A DNA stretch of 29,024 nt from JASBRS01 sp964496495 (lineage in GTDB: Bacteria > Deinococcota > Deinococci > Deinococcales > Trueperaceae), in assembly GCA_964496495.1 (NCBI GenBank), contig CAZBZU010000046.1, positions 1-29,024 on the forward strand, in the 5' to 3' direction. Of the stretch, positions 8,258-16,691 are shown piece by piece (position 1 is the first letter of the stretch; the number at the start of each line of letters is the position of its first letter). Made by a program: the position numbers and the translations under genes. Below the pieces are notes generated by a model. The model did not search any database and was not told where the DNA came from. It worked only from the letters and a program-made list of their open reading frames with translations.

Positions 8258-8379
8258 CCTTCGCGATGCGGTCTCCACCCATGCGTGCCGACCGCGCCCG
8301 ACCCCTCCCGGCCGCCCGGCAGATGCCCGGAAACCTCGGCTCCAACGTGAATACTTCCGCCAGCGGGGCGCGAACGGCA

Positions 8380-8388
8380 TGCTACACT
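8380..8388 (+). promoter_or_regulatory. Extended -10 promoter of yqeG
   Basis: TGC directly precedes TACACT (8383-8388), forming an extended -10 (TGnTAnnnT). The ATG of yqeG follows after 6 bases, so the transcript would be leaderless. No Shine-Dalgarno precedes the ATG. Confidence 0.5.
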
Positions 8389-8394
8389 TCGCTA

Positions 8395-8895
8395 ATGCTG
8401 CGACCTCACCTCATGGTGGATTCGCTCCACCAGGTGAGCGCCGAGATCCTGCGGGAGCTGGGCGTGCGAGGCGTTCTGGTCGACCTCGACGACACCCTGT
8501 TGGCGTCGGGCGCGGACGCCGTCGACCCTGCCAATGCCAGCTGGCTGGCGAGCCTGACGCCGGCGGGCTTCCCGGTGGTGATCCTCTCGAACGGCGAGCC
8601 GGCGCGGGTGGCGGCGCTGGCCGAGCGTTTCGGCTGCCGCGCCTTGCCCCTCTCCGGCAAGCCCTTCGCGCCTGCCTTCCGGCGCGCGCTGCGCATGCTC
8701 GGCACGCGCCCGGCCGAAACCGCCATGATCGGCGACCAGCTGTTCACCGACGTTCTCGGCGCCAACCTGGCAGGCCTGACGTCGATCCTGGTGCGCCCGC
8801 TGTCTCCGGGTAAGCTTCCTCATACCCGTATGCTCCGCCACCTTGAGAGAATGATCCTGCGAGGAGGTGACCGTGGCGGTCCTGTCGATCGGTGA
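8395..8895 (+). CDS. yqeG: YqeG family HAD-IIIA phosphatase
   Basis: A 166-residue HAD-superfamily protein resembling B. subtilis YqeG along its whole length. Motif I is DLDDTL (30-35) with the nucleophile D30, motif II is SNG (65-67), the motif III lysine is K89 (GKPFAPAF), and motif IV is GDQLFTDVLGAN (D114 and D119). The family is predicted to dephosphorylate a phosphatidylglycerol-phosphate-like or small phosphorylated substrate; the exact substrate is unproven here. ATG 8395 gives the family N-terminus (MLRPHL). An in-frame ATG at 8266 would add 43 residues without family similarity. The 3' end overlaps pilB by 23 bp, so the two are probably cotranscribed. Confidence 0.86.
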   Translation: MLRPHLMVDSLHQVSAEILRELGVRGVLVDLDDTLLASGADAVDPANASWLASLTPAGFPVVILSNGEPARVAALAERFGCRALPLSGKPFAPAFRRALRMLGTRPAETAMIGDQLFTDVLGANLAGLTSILVRPLSPGKLPHTRMLRHLERMILRGGDRGGPVDR

Positions 8896-11530
8896 CAAGC
8901 GCTTGGGCGCGGTGCTGCTCGAGCGCGGCTATGTCAACGACGAATCGCTGCAGCAGGCGATCAGCCGGCATGCAGAGGTAGGGGGCCGTCTGGCGGACAT
9001 CCTCGTCAACATCGGTGTCATCTCCGAGCAGCGCATTGCCCGCGCCATCGAGGAGTCGATCGGCATCCCGCTGGTGGTGCTCCCGCGCGTGGACATGATG
9101 CCCGACGCGCTCAGCAAGATCCCCGCAGATGTCGCCTTCGAGGTAGGTGCCATGCCGTTCGCCATCGACGGCGACAGGCTGCGCGTCGCCTTCGAGGACC
9201 CTCTCGACGCCCTGGCCATCGAGGAGGTCGAGGACGCCTCGGGCTGCCTGGTGGAGCCCTACCAGGCGCTGCAGAAGGAGCTGCAGTGGGCGATCGCCAC
9301 CTACTACCCCGAGCTGGGGCTGGAAGCGCCTCCCGACCTGGAGGTCGACATCAGCCAGCGGCTGGGCTCGATGGCCGTGGAGCGCGGGTTCATCAGCGAG
9401 GCTTCCCTCCAGGACGGGGTCGAGGAGCAGCATCGCACCGGTGGGCTGTTGGGACGCATCCTCATCCGCCAGGGCGCGTTGGGCGAGGACCAGCTGGCGC
9501 AGCTCCTGGCCGAGCAGATGGGCATCCCCTACGAGTCCAGTCTCGAGGCGGAGCCGGCGAACGAACGGCTAGCCTCCACCCTGCTCCGGCTCGACGCCGT
9601 GCAGTTCAGCGCCGTCCCCTACCGGCTGGACGAGGATCGACTGGTGGTGGCGATCTCCGATCCGCGGCGGATGCCCGACATCGAGGCCATCGTGCAGGGC
9701 CCCGTGAGCTTCGTGGCGGCCCCGGAGCGCGAGGTCATGCGCCGCATCGAGGCGATGTACGCCGACAACAAGGGGCGCCTCGGCGAGACGCTCCTGATGA
9801 ACAAGAAGCTCAAGCGCGAGCAGCTGCGCAAGGCGCTCGAGGAGCAGGCCAAGCTCGGCCGCGTCAAGCCGCTCGGTGAGATCCTGGTGGACCTCGGCTA
9901 CGTGACCCAGACGGACGTCGACGAGGCGCTCAACAAGCAGCGCGCGGGCGGCGGCCGCCTCGAGGATACGCTGGTGCAGTCGGGCAAGATCAGCCCGGAG
10001 ATGCTGGCCCGCAGCCTCGCCATGCAGCTGGGCTACGAGTTCATCGACGACGGCGTCAAGGTGGACCCCTACGCGGTCAGCCTGGTGCCGGAGCAGACCG
10101 CCCGCCGCTACCAGGCGATGCCCATCCGCATCGAGGGCAACACGCTGGTGGTGGCGATGAAGGATCCGCGGCACGTCTTCGCCCTCGACGACATCCGGCT
10201 CATCACCGGCAAGGAGATCCAGCCGGCGGTGGCCACCGAGGACACCCTCGCGCGCACGATCAACCGCTTCTACCACGACGGCACCGACATGGACGAGCTC
10301 GCCAAGGCGCTGGTCGAGGAGGTCGGGACCGTCAGCGCCGAGGAGCAGGAAGACACCAGCGCCATCGACGACAACGCGCTGGTGAAGGTCGTCAACAACA
10401 TCATCCGGGAGTCGATCCTCGACGACATCTCGGACATCCACATCGAACCCCGTCCGACCCACGTGGTGGTGCGAGTGCGCAAGGACGGCAGCCTGCGCGA
10501 GTACATGACCATGCCCAAGTCGACGGCGAGCGCCATGGCCGCACGCATCAAGATCATGGGCGGGCTCAACATCGCCGAGCGGCGCGTGCCGCAGGACGGG
10601 CGCGTGCGCTTCCGCGACAAGACGGCCGAGGTCGACCTGCGCCTCTCGACGCTGCCCACGGTGTACGGCGAGAAGGCCGTGATGCGCCTTCTGAAGCGCG
10701 CCACCGACATCCCGGAGATCGAGCAGCTGGGCTTCGCGGATTACAACTTCCAGGGCTTCAAGGACGTCATCGCCAAACCCTACGGCATGTTCCTCATCAC
10801 CGGCCCGACCGGCTCGGGCAAGTCGTTCACCACCTTCAGCATCCTCAAGCGCATCGCTACGCCCGAGGTGAACGTCACCACCGTCGAGGACCCGGTGGAG
10901 TACGAGATCCCCGGTATCAACCAGACGCAGGTGAACATGAAGGCCGGCCTCGACTTCGCGCGAGCCCTGCGAGCATTCCTGCGGCAGGACCCGGACATCA
11001 TCATGGTCGGCGAGATCCGGGACCACGAGACCGCCAAGATCTCCATGGAGGCCGCCCTCACCGGCCACCTGCTCATTGCCACGCTGCACACCAACGATGC
11101 CGCCGGGGCGGTCACGCGCCTCACCGAGATGGGGATCGAGCCGTTCAACGTGTCCGCCTCGCTCCTCGGCGTGCTGGCGCAGCGCCTGGTGCGCAAGGTG
11201 TGCAAGGACTGCAAGGTGGAGTACACGCCCGAGCCCGACGTCCTCAGGCGGCTGGGGATGACCGAGGCCGAGATCCAGGGCAAGAAGCTCTATCGCGGTG
11301 TGGGCTGCGAGAAGTGCGGCGGCAGCGGCTACAACGGCCGCTATGCCATCCACGAGCTGTTGGTGGTGGATGACGACGTCGAGAAGGCCATCGTCAAGGA
11401 GGCCTCCACCTTCGACATCCGCGACCTGGCGATCAAGAACGGAATGCACACGCTGCGGCAGGATGGCATCAACAAGGCCTTCCAAGGCATCACCACGCTG
11501 GAGGAAGTCCTGGCGCGCACCGCGGAGTAG
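8873..11530 (+). CDS. pilB: Type IV pilus assembly ATPase with three GSPII/MshEN modules
   Basis: An 885-residue homologue of Thermus PilF, the extension motor of type IV pili and natural transformation. Three N-terminal modules start with RLG at residues 10, 163 and 302, each followed by a second half-motif. The glutamine that ends the first 24-residue MshEN motif is present in modules 2 (Q186) and 3 (Q325) but is His33 in module 1. An extra half-motif occurs at about 361. The ATPase core has Walker A GPTGSGKS (644-651), Walker B DPDIIMVGEIRD (706-717) and a zinc tetracysteine C777, C780, C812, C815. GTG 8873 is chosen because AGGAGG lies 5 bases upstream; GTG 8867 overlaps that site. pilT follows after 30 bp. 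Confidence 0.96.
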   Translation: MAVLSIGDKRLGAVLLERGYVNDESLQQAISRHAEVGGRLADILVNIGVISEQRIARAIEESIGIPLVVLPRVDMMPDALSKIPADVAFEVGAMPFAIDGDRLRVAFEDPLDALAIEEVEDASGCLVEPYQALQKELQWAIATYYPELGLEAPPDLEVDISQRLGSMAVERGFISEASLQDGVEEQHRTGGLLGRILIRQGALGEDQLAQLLAEQMGIPYESSLEAEPANERLASTLLRLDAVQFSAVPYRLDEDRLVVAISDPRRMPDIEAIVQGPVSFVAAPEREVMRRIEAMYADNKGRLGETLLMNKKLKREQLRKALEEQAKLGRVKPLGEILVDLGYVTQTDVDEALNKQRAGGGRLEDTLVQSGKISPEMLARSLAMQLGYEFIDDGVKVDPYAVSLVPEQTARRYQAMPIRIEGNTLVVAMKDPRHVFALDDIRLITGKEIQPAVATEDTLARTINRFYHDGTDMDELAKALVEEVGTVSAEEQEDTSAIDDNALVKVVNNIIRESILDDISDIHIEPRPTHVVVRVRKDGSLREYMTMPKSTASAMAARIKIMGGLNIAERRVPQDGRVRFRDKTAEVDLRLSTLPTVYGEKAVMRLLKRATDIPEIEQLGFADYNFQGFKDVIAKPYGMFLITGPTGSGKSFTTFSILKRIATPEVNVTTVEDPVEYEIPGINQTQVNMKAGLDFARALRAFLRQDPDIIMVGEIRDHETAKISMEAALTGHLLIATLHTNDAAGAVTRLTEMGIEPFNVSASLLGVLAQRLVRKVCKDCKVEYTPEPDVLRRLGMTEAEIQGKKLYRGVGCEKCGGSGYNGRYAIHELLVVDDDVEKAIVKEASTFDIRDLAIKNGMHTLRQDGINKAFQGITTLEEVLARTAE

Positions 11531-11560
11531 CCGCGGGGCGGCAGGACCGGAAGGACGTCC

Positions 11561-12790
11561 ATGGCTGACCAGATTCGCTCCACGCAGATCCAGGCCGACA
11601 TCGTCGACCTCCTCAAGATGGCGATCGAACGACGCGCCTCGGACTTGTTGATCACCGTGGGGCTGCCGCCGATGCTCAAGATCGACGGCGACTGGGGCCC
11701 GACGGACTACGACCCGCTGACGCCGAACCTCGCGCGGCGGCTGATGTACGCGCTGATGGACGAGAAGAAGCAGCGCAACTTCGAGGAACGCAAGGACCTC
11801 GACTTCTCCTTCAGCCTCTCCGGCCACGGCCGCTTCCGCGTCAACGTGTTCCAGCAGCGCGGGTCGGTGGGCGGCGTGATGCGCACCATCGCCGAGGAGG
11901 TCATGACCTTCGCGGAGTTGGGGTTGCCGCAGGAGATCGCGGCCACCGCGCGGCTGCCTCGCGGTCTGGTGCTGGTGACGGGCCCCACCGGGTCGGGCAA
12001 GTCGACCACGCTGGCCACGATGATCGACCTGATCAACGACGAGTACGCCAAGCACATCGTCACCATCGAGGACCCCATCGAGTTCTTCCACCAGCACAAG
12101 ACCTCGATCGTCAACCAGCGTGAGGTGGGTGAGGACACCCGCGACTTCCATGCCGCGCTGCGCAGCGTGCTGCGCCAGGCGCCGGACGTGATCCTGGTGG
12201 GCGAGATGCGGGACTTCGAGACCATCGGAGCGGCCGTCACCGCCGCCGAGACCGGGCACCTGGTGCTCGGCACACTCCACACCAACACCGCGGCCGAAGC
12301 CATCGATCGCATCATCGACGTGTTCCCCGACGCGCAGCAGGAGCAGGTTCGGGTGCAGCTGGCAAACAACCTGCAGGCGATCCTCACGCAGCAGCTCGTG
12401 CCCAAGCCCAACGGCGACGGCCGCGTGCTGGCCTACGAGTTCCTGGTGGCCACGCCCGCCATCCGGAACCTCATCCGCGAGGCGAAGACGCACCAGATCC
12501 CCGGCCAGATCCAGATGGGCGGCTCGCTCGGAATGATCACCATGGACGCCAATCTGGCGGAGCTGCATCTCAAGCGGCTGATCAGCTTCGAGATCGGGCT
12601 GGCTCGCGCGGTGGACCCCAAGGAGTTCGAGCGGCTCGTCAACACCGGCGGTCTGAGCGGTGAGGCGAGCGCGCCGGCTCGCGGAGCCGCTCAGCGCGGC
12701 GCCGCTTCGCAGACGCGCGGCGCCAACGGCTCCTCCACCGGTCGCGGCAGCGCTGCGGCCCCCGGGCGCGGCGGGCGCACCGGCCGCTGA
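11561..12790 (+). CDS. pilT: Twitching motility ATPase PilT
   Basis: A 409-residue hexameric ATPase that powers pilus retraction. It has an N-terminal PAS-like region, Walker A GPTGSGKS (141-148), Walker B with GEMRD (214-218), the His box TGHLVLGTLHTN (231-242) and the PilT-specific C-terminal AIRNLIRE motif (300-307). About 45 residues at the C-terminus (from about 362) are a low-complexity Gly/Ala/Arg/Ser tail that most PilT proteins of about 350-365 residues lack. The start follows AAGGA with 5 bases of spacing. It probably forms an operon with yqeG and pilB, so both the extension and retraction motors are encoded together. The downstream neighbour is a convergent MFS gene, 15 bp away. 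Confidence 0.96.
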   Translation: MADQIRSTQIQADIVDLLKMAIERRASDLLITVGLPPMLKIDGDWGPTDYDPLTPNLARRLMYALMDEKKQRNFEERKDLDFSFSLSGHGRFRVNVFQQRGSVGGVMRTIAEEVMTFAELGLPQEIAATARLPRGLVLVTGPTGSGKSTTLATMIDLINDEYAKHIVTIEDPIEFFHQHKTSIVNQREVGEDTRDFHAALRSVLRQAPDVILVGEMRDFETIGAAVTAAETGHLVLGTLHTNTAAEAIDRIIDVFPDAQQEQVRVQLANNLQAILTQQLVPKPNGDGRVLAYEFLVATPAIRNLIREAKTHQIPGQIQMGGSLGMITMDANLAELHLKRLISFEIGLARAVDPKEFERLVNTGGLSGEASAPARGAAQRGAASQTRGANGSSTGRGSAAAPGRGGRTGR

Positions 12791-12805
12791 GCGTCCACCC
12801 CGGCG

Positions 12806-14104
12806 TCACCGCGGGAGGGCACGCCGTTCGCTGCGCCACAGCACCGCCAATAGCGGCACCTCGAGCAGCAGCAGCAGGGCGACGCCCAGGTAGGTGGGCG
12901 TGAAGCCGACGCCGGTCACCAGCTCCACCCCGACGATCGGCCCCAGGCTGCCGCCGACGTCCCCGAAGAACTGGTAGTAGCCGACGACCTGGCCACGCCG
13001 CTCCTCCGGCGTCAGGTCGCCTAGCAGCGTCAGCAGCGGGGTCGAGGTACTGCCCATGCCAAGCCCCAGGAAGACCACCCCGACCACCGCCAGCCAGGGG
13101 CCGGTCGTGAGCGCCAGCAGAGCGAAGCCCGCCGCCCCTGCGACCACCCCCGGCAACGCCAGGCCGGTCCGCGACGGGATGCGGTCGAGGGCGCTGCCGA
13201 TCACCAGCGTCACCCCCGCAGAGGCCAGCATCATCACCGCCAGCAGCGCCCCGGCCATGGGCTGCTCCGCGAGGCCCGCCACCGCGATGCCGCGAGCGTG
13301 CACCAGCAGCACCAGCGTGGCCAGCAGCGTGCCCTGCACCGAGAAGAACACCAGCATGTTGGCCAGCCACACCGCCTGCACCCGGCGGTCGGCTCGCGCC
13401 ACGGTGGCGGCGGCGCGCCTCACGCGGAGGAGGAGCGGCGAGGCGTCGCGCTCGCCGGCTACGTCCTGACGGCCGCCGTGCACGTGCGGGACCCGCCACC
13501 ACGCCAGGCCGCCGGCGAGGAGCGTCACCGCGGTGGCGAACAGGAAGGCCGCATCATCCGACACGAACCCCGCCACCAGGCCGCCGGCGAGCATGCCGGC
13601 CGGCATGCCCAGGCTCAGCGCCAGCCGAACCACCGCAGTGCTCCTGCCGCGGTTCTGCAGGCTGGAAGCGTTGAGCGCGATGGTCATGCCGCCCACGATG
13701 ATGGCAGCAGATCCCAGGCCCCAGATGGCCCGGCCGACCAGTAGCAGCCACCCGGGGATGGTCGTCTGCAACGCGAGGCTGTAGGTCCCGGTGGCGAGCG
13801 CTTCGATGACCAGGCCGATGGTGAGCGGCCACTTGCCGCCGTAGCGGTCGATGAGCGCGCCGGCGGCGGGGTTCGCGACCAGCCGCGTGACCCGGTTGGC
13901 GGAGAGGATCCAGCCCACCAGCAGCGCGGGAAGACCCAGCTGCACGCCCAGGATGGGGATAATGGGGAACGCGATGCCGCCGCCGATGCCGCCGAGGAAC
14001 ACCACCGCCGCCACCGGCAGGCTCTCGGGAGCCATGCCCAGGCGGCCCAGGAGGCCGCGGGCCGCCCCGTTCGCCTCGCCGTCGGTGTCCCTGCTCGCCT
14101 GCAT
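12806..14104 (-). CDS. MFS transporter, multidrug-efflux type
   Basis: A 432-residue integral membrane protein with about 12 hydrophobic segments in two halves, separated by a charged loop near residues 205-240 (HGGRQDVAGERDASP). The cytoplasmic loop between the second and third segments carries the MFS signature form GALIDRYGGKWPL. The second half has a matching GSALDRIPSRTG loop. Substrate cannot be told from sequence; closely similar proteins are annotated as drug or sugar efflux permeases. The start at 14104 follows GGGAGGAG with correct spacing. It is divergent from the methyltransferase gene. A TATCGT box on the minus strand (14179-14184) may be its -10. Confidence 0.88.
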   Translation of the reverse strand: MQASRDTDGEANGAARGLLGRLGMAPESLPVAAVVFLGGIGGGIAFPIIPILGVQLGLPALLVGWILSANRVTRLVANPAAGALIDRYGGKWPLTIGLVIEALATGTYSLALQTTIPGWLLLVGRAIWGLGSAAIIVGGMTIALNASSLQNRGRSTAVVRLALSLGMPAGMLAGGLVAGFVSDDAAFLFATAVTLLAGGLAWWRVPHVHGGRQDVAGERDASPLLLRVRRAAATVARADRRVQAVWLANMLVFFSVQGTLLATLVLLVHARGIAVAGLAEQPMAGALLAVMMLASAGVTLVIGSALDRIPSRTGLALPGVVAGAAGFALLALTTGPWLAVVGVVFLGLGMGSTSTPLLTLLGDLTPEERRGQVVGYYQFFGDVGGSLGPIVGVELVTGVGFTPTYLGVALLLLLEVPLLAVLWRSERRALPR

Positions 14105-14236
14105 CCGCTCCTCCCGCCGTCGTACGTCGCCGTCCGAGCCGGTGCCGACCCCGGCGCCCGCACGGATCGCTCCTGGCCACGATAGGCCACCACCGCGACA
14201 TGCCGGGATGTGTCCCGCAGGCGTGGAGCCCGCACC

Positions 14237-14800
14237 GTGACGCCGGCCGAGCGGCTCGCGCTGGTGAGCGCCGCGCTGCCCGACAGCGGCGTGGGGCGTC
14301 CCGCGCTCTGGCTCGATCTCGGAGCCGGCGACGGCGCCTTCACCCTCGCCCTCGCCGAGCGCCTGGGCAAGGGTTCCCGGGTGCTGGCCGTCGACCGCGA
14401 CCCCCGGGCGCTCGCCAGGTTGCGAGCAAGGGGCGGTGTCACGGGCGTGGCCGTGGAGGCGTGGGAGGGAGACTTCACGCGAGAGCTGCCGCTCCCCCTA
14501 TCCGGCGGCATGCTCATGGCCAACGCGCTGCACTTCGTGCCCCGGAAGCGCCAGGCGACGTTGCTGGCGCGGCTGGCGCGGCACCTCGAGCCGGGTGGGC
14601 GCCTGGTGGTGATCGAGTACGACCTCGATCGCGGCAACCCGTGGGTGCCGCACCCGATCGCCCGTAGCCGCTTCCCGAGCCTGGCCTCGGACTCGGGCCT
14701 GGTAGGCGCGGCCGTGGTGGCCGAGGCGACTTCACGCTACTGGGGGCGCGTCTACTGCGGGCTGGCCCGCAGGCCCGGCGGCCGGGACGCGGATGTGTAA
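14237..14800 (+). CDS. Class I SAM-dependent methyltransferase
   Basis: A 187-residue Rossmann-fold methyltransferase. Motif I is LDLGAGDGA (26-34) and the motif II acid is D54 in LAVDRD. Motif III/IV and the HLEPGGRLVVIEYD segment after it are typical of UbiE/Methyltransf_25-type enzymes. The acceptor substrate is not evident. GTG 14237 is chosen because GGAG lies 9 bases upstream and it gives a compact N-terminus. GTG 14210 in the same frame is possible and adds 9 residues. It is divergent from the MFS gene. Confidence 0.8.
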   Translation: MTPAERLALVSAALPDSGVGRPALWLDLGAGDGAFTLALAERLGKGSRVLAVDRDPRALARLRARGGVTGVAVEAWEGDFTRELPLPLSGGMLMANALHFVPRKRQATLLARLARHLEPGGRLVVIEYDLDRGNPWVPHPIARSRFPSLASDSGLVGAAVVAEATSRYWGRVYCGLARRPGGRDADV

Positions 14801-14810
14801 CGCGTGGGCC

Positions 14811-14840
14811 CTGACACCATAGGGCCGCCGGAGCTACCCT
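14811..14840 (+). promoter_or_regulatory. Promoter of the 97-aa hypothetical gene
   Basis: CTGACA (14811-14816, five of six to TTGACA) and TACCCT (14835-14840) are separated by 18 bp. The expected transcript start near 14847 lies about 45 bases before the ATG at 14891, leaving room for its GGAGGTG ribosome binding site. Confidence 0.5.
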
Positions 14841-14890
14841 GAGGGTGGCCGAGGGAGCGCCAGCGGGTTGCCGGAGCTGGAGGTGCAGAC

Positions 14891-15184
14891 ATGCTGCAGT
14901 CCAAGCACCCCGGCGGGCACGTCCAATCACCTTCCGTCGTCTCGAGTGATGCCGGCCCAAGCCGGGAGCGGCGGCCGCAAAGCACGGTGAAGCCCAACCG
15001 GTGGATGGGCGAAGGCGACTGCCTCATCGGGCCCTTCACCTGTCGGCGGAGCGCGGCTGCGTTCGCCGGGCTGATGGTGGACTTCGGCCACTACGAGAAC
15101 CTCGGCCGGCAGGTGGTGGTGGTCAAAGGCACCTACTACGTCGAGGTGTATCGCGTCGGCGAAGGCGGGGTGGTGAGCTCCTGA
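14891..15184 (+). CDS. Conserved-looking hypothetical protein (97 aa)
   Basis: I do not recognise this protein. The start is well supported by GGAGGTG (14879-14885) with 5 bases of spacing and by a promoter 50 bp upstream. Residues 1-38 are polar and probably disordered. The second half, from GDCLIGPFTCRRSAAAFAG through DFGHYENLGRQVVVVKGTYY, alternates helix and strand and looks like a small compact alpha/beta fold with two cysteines. It has no signal peptide or membrane segment. It lies alone between the methyltransferase and a 339-bp non-coding stretch. Confidence 0.7.
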   Translation: MLQSKHPGGHVQSPSVVSSDAGPSRERRPQSTVKPNRWMGEGDCLIGPFTCRRSAAAFAGLMVDFGHYENLGRQVVVVKGTYYVEVYRVGEGGVVSS

Positions 15185-15523
15185 GAGCGGTGCCGGTCAC
15201 CGGTGCCGACCAGCAGGTGCGTCGCCGCGGCCGAGCCGGCCCGTCCCCGGATCGGCCGCGAGCGCGTCGCGCGCCGCGCCCATCGTGGCTGCGCGGAGGA
15301 CTCGGCGCATCGACGACGCGGTGGCCGTCGGCCACCGGGTTCGGCACCGTGGAGTGAGGCAGCCGCCAACCCGGGGCCCGGACCCTCCGCAGTCCTCGTC
15401 GCACGGTGGTGCGGTAGCGCGCCGGCTGGCGCACCCTTCCGCGGCGACCACCGGCGCAACCGCCGGATAATATGGGTGCGTCCTGGTGGGAAGCGTGCGG
15501 CCGATAGGGTCGGAGGTCTTGCG
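15185..15523. other. Intergenic stretch with a possible -10 for the downstream oxidoreductase
   Basis: No credible gene is seen; the open frames here are chance GC-rich frames. Near the right end GATAAT (15466-15471, five of six to TATAAT) stands out as the most AT-rich point and is a candidate -10 for the gene at 15524, with no clear -35. Near the left end there is a direct repeat of CGGTGCCG around 15187 and 15201. Confidence 0.4.
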
Positions 15524-16591
15524 ATGCCGTCGGAGTTCCTGCTGTACGGCGCGACAGGGTTCATCGGTGAGGAGATGGCCCGGGCCGCGGTCGCCCACGG
15601 ACTGCGGCCGCTGCTAGCAGGTCGCGACGCTGTCCGCGTGGCGGCGCTGGCCGACGAGCTGGGCGTCGAGCACCGCGTCTTCCCCCTCGACGACGTCGCC
15701 GGCATCGACGAAGCCCTCCGGACGGTTCCTGCCGTCCTGCATTGCGCGGGGCCCTACCTCCATACGGCCGCGGCGATGGTGGATGGCTGCCTTCGCACGG
15801 GCACCCACTACCTGGACATCTCCGGCGAGCTGCCGGCCTACCAGGCCATGGCACGGCGCGACCGCGACGCTGTGGCCCGGGGCACGATGCTGCTACCGGG
15901 CGTGGGGTTCGACGTGGTGCCGACGGACTGCCTGGCGTTGCACCTGAAGGTGCGTTTGCCGACCGCGACGCACCTGACGCTCGCGTTCCACAACCGCGGG
16001 CCGGCGGCGATGCCGCCCGGGACGCTGAGGACCGGCATCGAGATGATGCCCTTCGGCGAGAGGGTGCGCAGGGACGGGCAGCTGGTCGCTCCGCCTCGGC
16101 AAGCCAGGACGAGGCAGATCGACTTCGGCGAGGGGCCCGTGACGGCGACTCGGCAGACGTGGGGCGACGTGGTCATGGCGTACCGGAGTACCGGCATCCC
16201 GAACATCGAGGACTACGCGGTGTGGGCCGACGCCATCCGTCGCCAGCTCGTGCTGGCGACCAGCCTGCGACCCATCTTCAGGTTCGCGGCTGTGCGCAGG
16301 CTCGTGCAGCGCACCTTCAAGGGGGGCTCGACGGCAGCGCAGCGCGCCCGAACGCGGGCCAGCGTGTGGGGCGAGGTGCGGGACGGCGCCGGTCACCGAG
16401 CCGTGTCGCGCCTGCACGGTCCCGAGGCCAGCGTCGAGTGGACGGTCCTGGCGGCCCTAGCGGCGGTGAAGCGCGTCGTCGGCGGTGACGTCAAACCCGG
16501 CTTCCAGACGCCCGCGACGGCCTACGGCGCCGATTTCGTGCTGCAGTGTCGGGGCGTCGTGCGTGAGGATGTCGACACGTCCATGCTCTAG
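15524..16591 (+). CDS. Saccharopine dehydrogenase-like NAD(P)-dependent oxidoreductase
   Basis: A 355-residue protein with an N-terminal Rossmann fold starting at residue 4 (FLLYGATGFIGEEMA, the dinucleotide-binding glycine motif). AGRDAVRVAALADELG and VLHCAGPYLHTAAAMVDGCL are typical of the saccharopine-dehydrogenase and trans-acting enoyl-reductase group. GTHYLDISGE is a conserved motif of that group. The actual reaction is unknown; relatives act on lipid or polyketide intermediates as well as on saccharopine. The start at 15524 follows GGAGGT (15512-15517). The long in-frame extension upstream to 15203 is non-homologous. It converges on a tRNA gene 8 bp downstream. Confidence 0.85.
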   Translation: MPSEFLLYGATGFIGEEMARAAVAHGLRPLLAGRDAVRVAALADELGVEHRVFPLDDVAGIDEALRTVPAVLHCAGPYLHTAAAMVDGCLRTGTHYLDISGELPAYQAMARRDRDAVARGTMLLPGVGFDVVPTDCLALHLKVRLPTATHLTLAFHNRGPAAMPPGTLRTGIEMMPFGERVRRDGQLVAPPRQARTRQIDFGEGPVTATRQTWGDVVMAYRSTGIPNIEDYAVWADAIRRQLVLATSLRPIFRFAAVRRLVQRTFKGGSTAAQRARTRASVWGEVRDGAGHRAVSRLHGPEASVEWTVLAALAAVKRVVGGDVKPGFQTPATAYGADFVLQCRGVVREDVDTSML

Positions 16592-16598
16592 TGGATGG

Positions 16599-16673
16599 TG
16601 GTGACGCTGCCCGGATTCGAACCGAGGTTACCGAGCTGAGAACCCGGCGTCCTAGCCGCTAGACGACAGCGCC
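16599..16673 (-). tRNA. tRNA-Glu (anticodon CTC)
   Basis: The minus strand folds into a full cloverleaf. The acceptor stem is GGCGCTG with CAGCGTC (one G-U). The D arm is GTCT/GGAC around AGCGGCTA. The anticodon stem is CCGGG/CTCGG with loop TTCTCAG, giving anticodon CTC (Glu, GAG codons). The variable region is 4 bases, and the T arm has loop TTCGAAT. The discriminator is A, and the CCA tail is encoded (16599-16601). The GTCTAGCGG D arm is characteristic of tRNA-Glu. Confidence 0.95.
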
Positions 16674-16685
16674 AACGCGGATATG

Positions 16686-16691
16686 AATGTA
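16686..16691 (-). promoter_or_regulatory. Possible -10 of tRNA-Glu
   Basis: Read on the minus strand the hexamer is TACATT, ending 12 bases before the mature 5' end of the tRNA. That would leave a short 5' leader for RNase P. No good -35 hexamer is seen at 16-18 bp. Confidence 0.4.

Noticed and set aside
9569..12568. A minus-strand open frame of 999 codons antisense to pilB and pilT
   Set aside because: It mirrors the two pilus genes, is His/Val/Leu/Arg-rich with repeats created by their codon pattern, and has no recognisable domain or ribosome binding site. It is a GC-rich shadow frame.
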